Assembly (NCBI GenBank): GCA_036378995.1
Contig: DASUVJ010000068.1
Location: 1-6,654 of the forward strand
Direction of reading: 5' to 3'
Length of the DNA stretch: 6,654 nt
Origin: DASUVJ01 sp036378995
GTDB taxonomy: Bacteria; Patescibacteriota; Saccharimonadia; Saccharimonadales; Saccharimonadaceae
A program made the translations under genes and the position numbers. Position 1 is the stretch's first letter. Each line of letters begins with the position of its first letter. A model generated the notes under the pieces. That model saw only the letters and a list, made by a program, of their open reading frames with translations, searched no databases and was not told where the DNA came from. This document shows, piece after piece, positions 4,930 to 6,654 of the stretch.

Positions 4930-6654
4930 ATGGCTAAACTCTTCAGTCGCACCGACACAAAGACAGCCAAAAAGACGCTCCGAATCTACAAAGAAGAGAT
5001 CCTAAAAGACAAAAGATCGCTTCTTGAGTACGCCCTCACTATTCCCTTGAATCGTCTTCTCTACATGGTTTTGCTGCCTTTTCTGTTTAGTCTGATTATT
5101 CAGGCTTTGATCCTGAACCCCTCAGATTGGCAGCATCCAGCATGGCTGCTGGGCGCGGCATTTGCTGCATCGGTACTCTCGCTTTGGTCGGCGTACTACG
5201 GTTTTCAAAAGCTCTTTAATCAAGAAGAAAAGATGCGTACTTCCCTGATACAGCGAGCGGCCAACCATCTGATGGGTCACAGTGATCAGTTCTTCGCCAA
5301 CCGAAAAGTCGGCTCCCTCGCCGGAGACGTTACCACCTTCAGCAGCTCCATCCTTACTTTCCTGGATATTATATTTCTCCAGGCGAGTGGTATTATTGTT
5401 AACTTTCTCGCGAGCCTCATTATTATCGGGTTCATGTCGCCTATTTTACTAATCCCCTTAGGCCTCTCGACGTTCTTTTTAGTGTGGCGAAGCATCCTGG
5501 CCGTTGCTGCCCGGGGACCTCTTCGTCATGAACGAAAAACGCTCACCTCTCAGCTCAACGGAACAGTCGCGGATATCCTTGGCAATCTTCAGATCGTCCG
5601 CTATTTCGCGATGGATGAGCGGGAAGTCCACAGAATCATCACCGATCGAAACAAAATCGAAGATGTCGCACGCCGCGAGATAGATATCATCCAACGCGAA
5701 ACGCTCATGCGCCAGTCGATACTCTTCCTGTTTCAGATCCTTACCATGGCAGTGTGTATTTGGCTTTTTACAACCGGCAATGTCAGTATTGCAGCGCTCG
5801 TTTTTGCCGTGACATACCTGGGCCGACTCACAAGTTCGTTATTTGAAATTACCCCGATTATTCGCGGCATTGAACAGGCTTTTCTTGATGCCGCAAATAT
5901 TACCGAAATTCTCGAAGAAGACCACGGTGTAAAGGATATAAAAGATGCCCCGGAACTTACCGTTACAAAAGGTGCTGTCGATCTTAACAATATAAGTTTT
6001 CGCTATAGCGACAGTGATAGCGACACAGTCATCCAATCCGTTTCCCTCAGCATAAATGCCGGTGAGCGCATCGGACTTGCGGGACATAGCGGTGGGGGTA
6101 AAACAACCCTCACGAAACTCCTCCTGCGTTTTGCCGATGTCACCGAGGGATCAATCACTATCGATGGACAGAACATTGCCGAAGTCTCGCAAAAAAGCCT
6201 GCGCGCGGCAATTGCTTACGTGCCGCAGGAGCCTTATCTTTTCCATCGCAGCCTGCGCGAGAACATCGCCTACGCTCGACCGGACGCGACAGACAAGGAG
6301 ATCCTCAAAGCCGTCAAACAGGCGAACGCGTACGAGTTCATCAAAAAACTGCCGGCAGGACTCGATACGATTGTCGGAGAACGCGGCGTCAAATTATCCG
6401 GCGGCCAGCGTCAGCGTATTGCGATTGCACGCGCAATCCTAAAGGACGCGCCGATCCTTATTCTAGACGAGGCAACTTCCGCACTTGATAGCGAAAGTGA
6501 AAAACTCATTCAGGACGCGCTCACTAAACTCATGAGAAATCGAACTGCAATCGTTGTTGCGCATCGCCTCTCAACGATCGCGGGCCTTGATCGAATCGTC
6601 GTCCTTGACCATGGAGAAGTTGCCGAAGATGGTACGCATACCGAGCTTTTGAAA
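4930..6654 (+). CDS. ABC exporter half-transporter, second subunit (3' end beyond window)
   Basis: The frame is open from the ATG at 4930 to the last base (575 codons), and only the last few residues are likely missing. A basic N-terminal tail (about 1-34) precedes a six-helix membrane domain (hydrophobic stretches near 40-62, 71-90, 143-168, 170-192, 263-281 and 284-299). The ATPase domain starts near 348: Walker A GHSGGGKTT (385-393), Gln433 in YVPQEP, GERG (483-486), LSGGQ (489-493), Walker B ILILDE with Glu514, and His544. All catalytic residues are present, so neither member of the pair shows the degenerate ATP site common in heterodimeric exporters; the only loop change is Ser to Gly inside Walker A. 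The ATPase domain is about 80% identical to that of the first subunit, while the membrane domains are not obviously alike. That points to a partner rather than a simple copy. It is probably co-transcribed with the first subunit from the promoter at 3044-3072. Confidence 0.94.
   Translation, partial: MAKLFSRTDTKTAKKTLRIYKEEILKDKRSLLEYALTIPLNRLLYMVLLPFLFSLIIQALILNPSDWQHPAWLLGAAFAASVLSLWSAYYGFQKLFNQEEKMRTSLIQRAANHLMGHSDQFFANRKVGSLAGDVTTFSSSILTFLDIIFLQASGIIVNFLASLIIIGFMSPILLIPLGLSTFFLVWRSILAVAARGPLRHERKTLTSQLNGTVADILGNLQIVRYFAMDEREVHRIITDRNKIEDVARREIDIIQRETLMRQSILFLFQILTMAVCIWLFTTGNVSIAALVFAVTYLGRLTSSLFEITPIIRGIEQAFLDAANITEILEEDHGVKDIKDAPELTVTKGAVDLNNISFRYSDSDSDTVIQSVSLSINAGERIGLAGHSGGGKTTLTKLLLRFADVTEGSITIDGQNIAEVSQKSLRAAIAYVPQEPYLFHRSLRENIAYARPDATDKEILKAVKQANAYEFIKKLPAGLDTIVGERGVKLSGGQRQRIAIARAILKDAPILILDEATSALDSESEKLIQDALTKLMRNRTAIVVAHRLSTIAGLDRIVVLDHGEVAEDGTHTELLK

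Noticed and set aside
6056..6442. 128-codon plus-strand frame within the second exporter gene
   Set aside because: It is a +1-type shadow of the ATPase domain; the same shadow occurs at 4211-4651 in the first exporter, as expected from the similar DNA of the two genes.
1..6654. Alternative genetic code (UGA as Gly or Trp)
   Set aside because: No in-frame TGA occurs in the long genes, and each is full length under the standard code with TAA or TAG stops.
3175..6654. Exporters as part of a bacteriocin or natural-product cluster
   Set aside because: There is no C39 peptidase domain, no double-glycine precursor peptide and no modification enzyme; the 27-residue leader ORF lacks a GG or GA cleavage motif.

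Overview
The window looks like chromosomal DNA of a small-genome bacterium of the Candidate Phyla Radiation, most likely Saccharibacteria (TM7). This is inferred from the style of the proteins: a short cysteine-poor UvrC, a type IV pilin-like N-terminus, a DUF4342 protein, and ABC exporters with compact promoters. It is not a database result. Genes are tightly packed and G+C is moderate. Every complete gene stops at TAA or TAG, and the long frames contain no in-frame TGA, so the standard code fits and the UGA=Gly code of Gracilibacteria/Absconditabacteria does not.

Layout, left to right. (1) Bases 1-143, minus strand: the start of a type IV pilin/pseudopilin gene that runs off the left edge, with a promoter overlapping the 3' end of uvrC. 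(2) 185-1738, minus: uvrC, the nucleotide excision repair endonuclease subunit, lacking the usual cysteine cluster and carrying an insertion in its RNase H-like domain. (3) 1779-2033, plus: a small DUF4342 membrane protein, divergent from uvrC across only 40 bases that must hold both promoters. (4) 2048-2077: a strong bidirectional terminator. (5) 2079-2987, minus: trhO, a rhodanese-fold tRNA U34 hydroxylase. (6) 2988-3174: intergenic DNA with divergent promoters, and on the plus strand a possible 27-codon leader ORF containing two hairpins. (7) 3175-4926 and 4930-6654 (cut by the right edge), plus: two ABC exporter half-transporters, translationally coupled and probably forming a heterodimer.

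The gene set is mostly ordinary housekeeping (DNA repair, tRNA modification, surface pilus, export). The most interesting signals lie in gene expression. For uvrC, the DUF4342 gene, trhO and the putative leader ORF, a -10-like hexamer sits only 8 to 10 bases before the ATG. This predicts leaderless or near-leaderless mRNAs. The exporter genes inside the last operon instead have good Shine-Dalgarno sequences. The leader ORF ends on the Shine-Dalgarno sequence of the first exporter gene, an arrangement reminiscent of the bmrB-bmrC-bmrD drug exporter operon of Bacillus subtilis. The two exporter ATPase domains are about 80% identical while their membrane domains are not obviously alike, which suggests ATPase-domain homogenisation. 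I see no CRISPR array, tRNA, rRNA, insertion sequence or new defence system.
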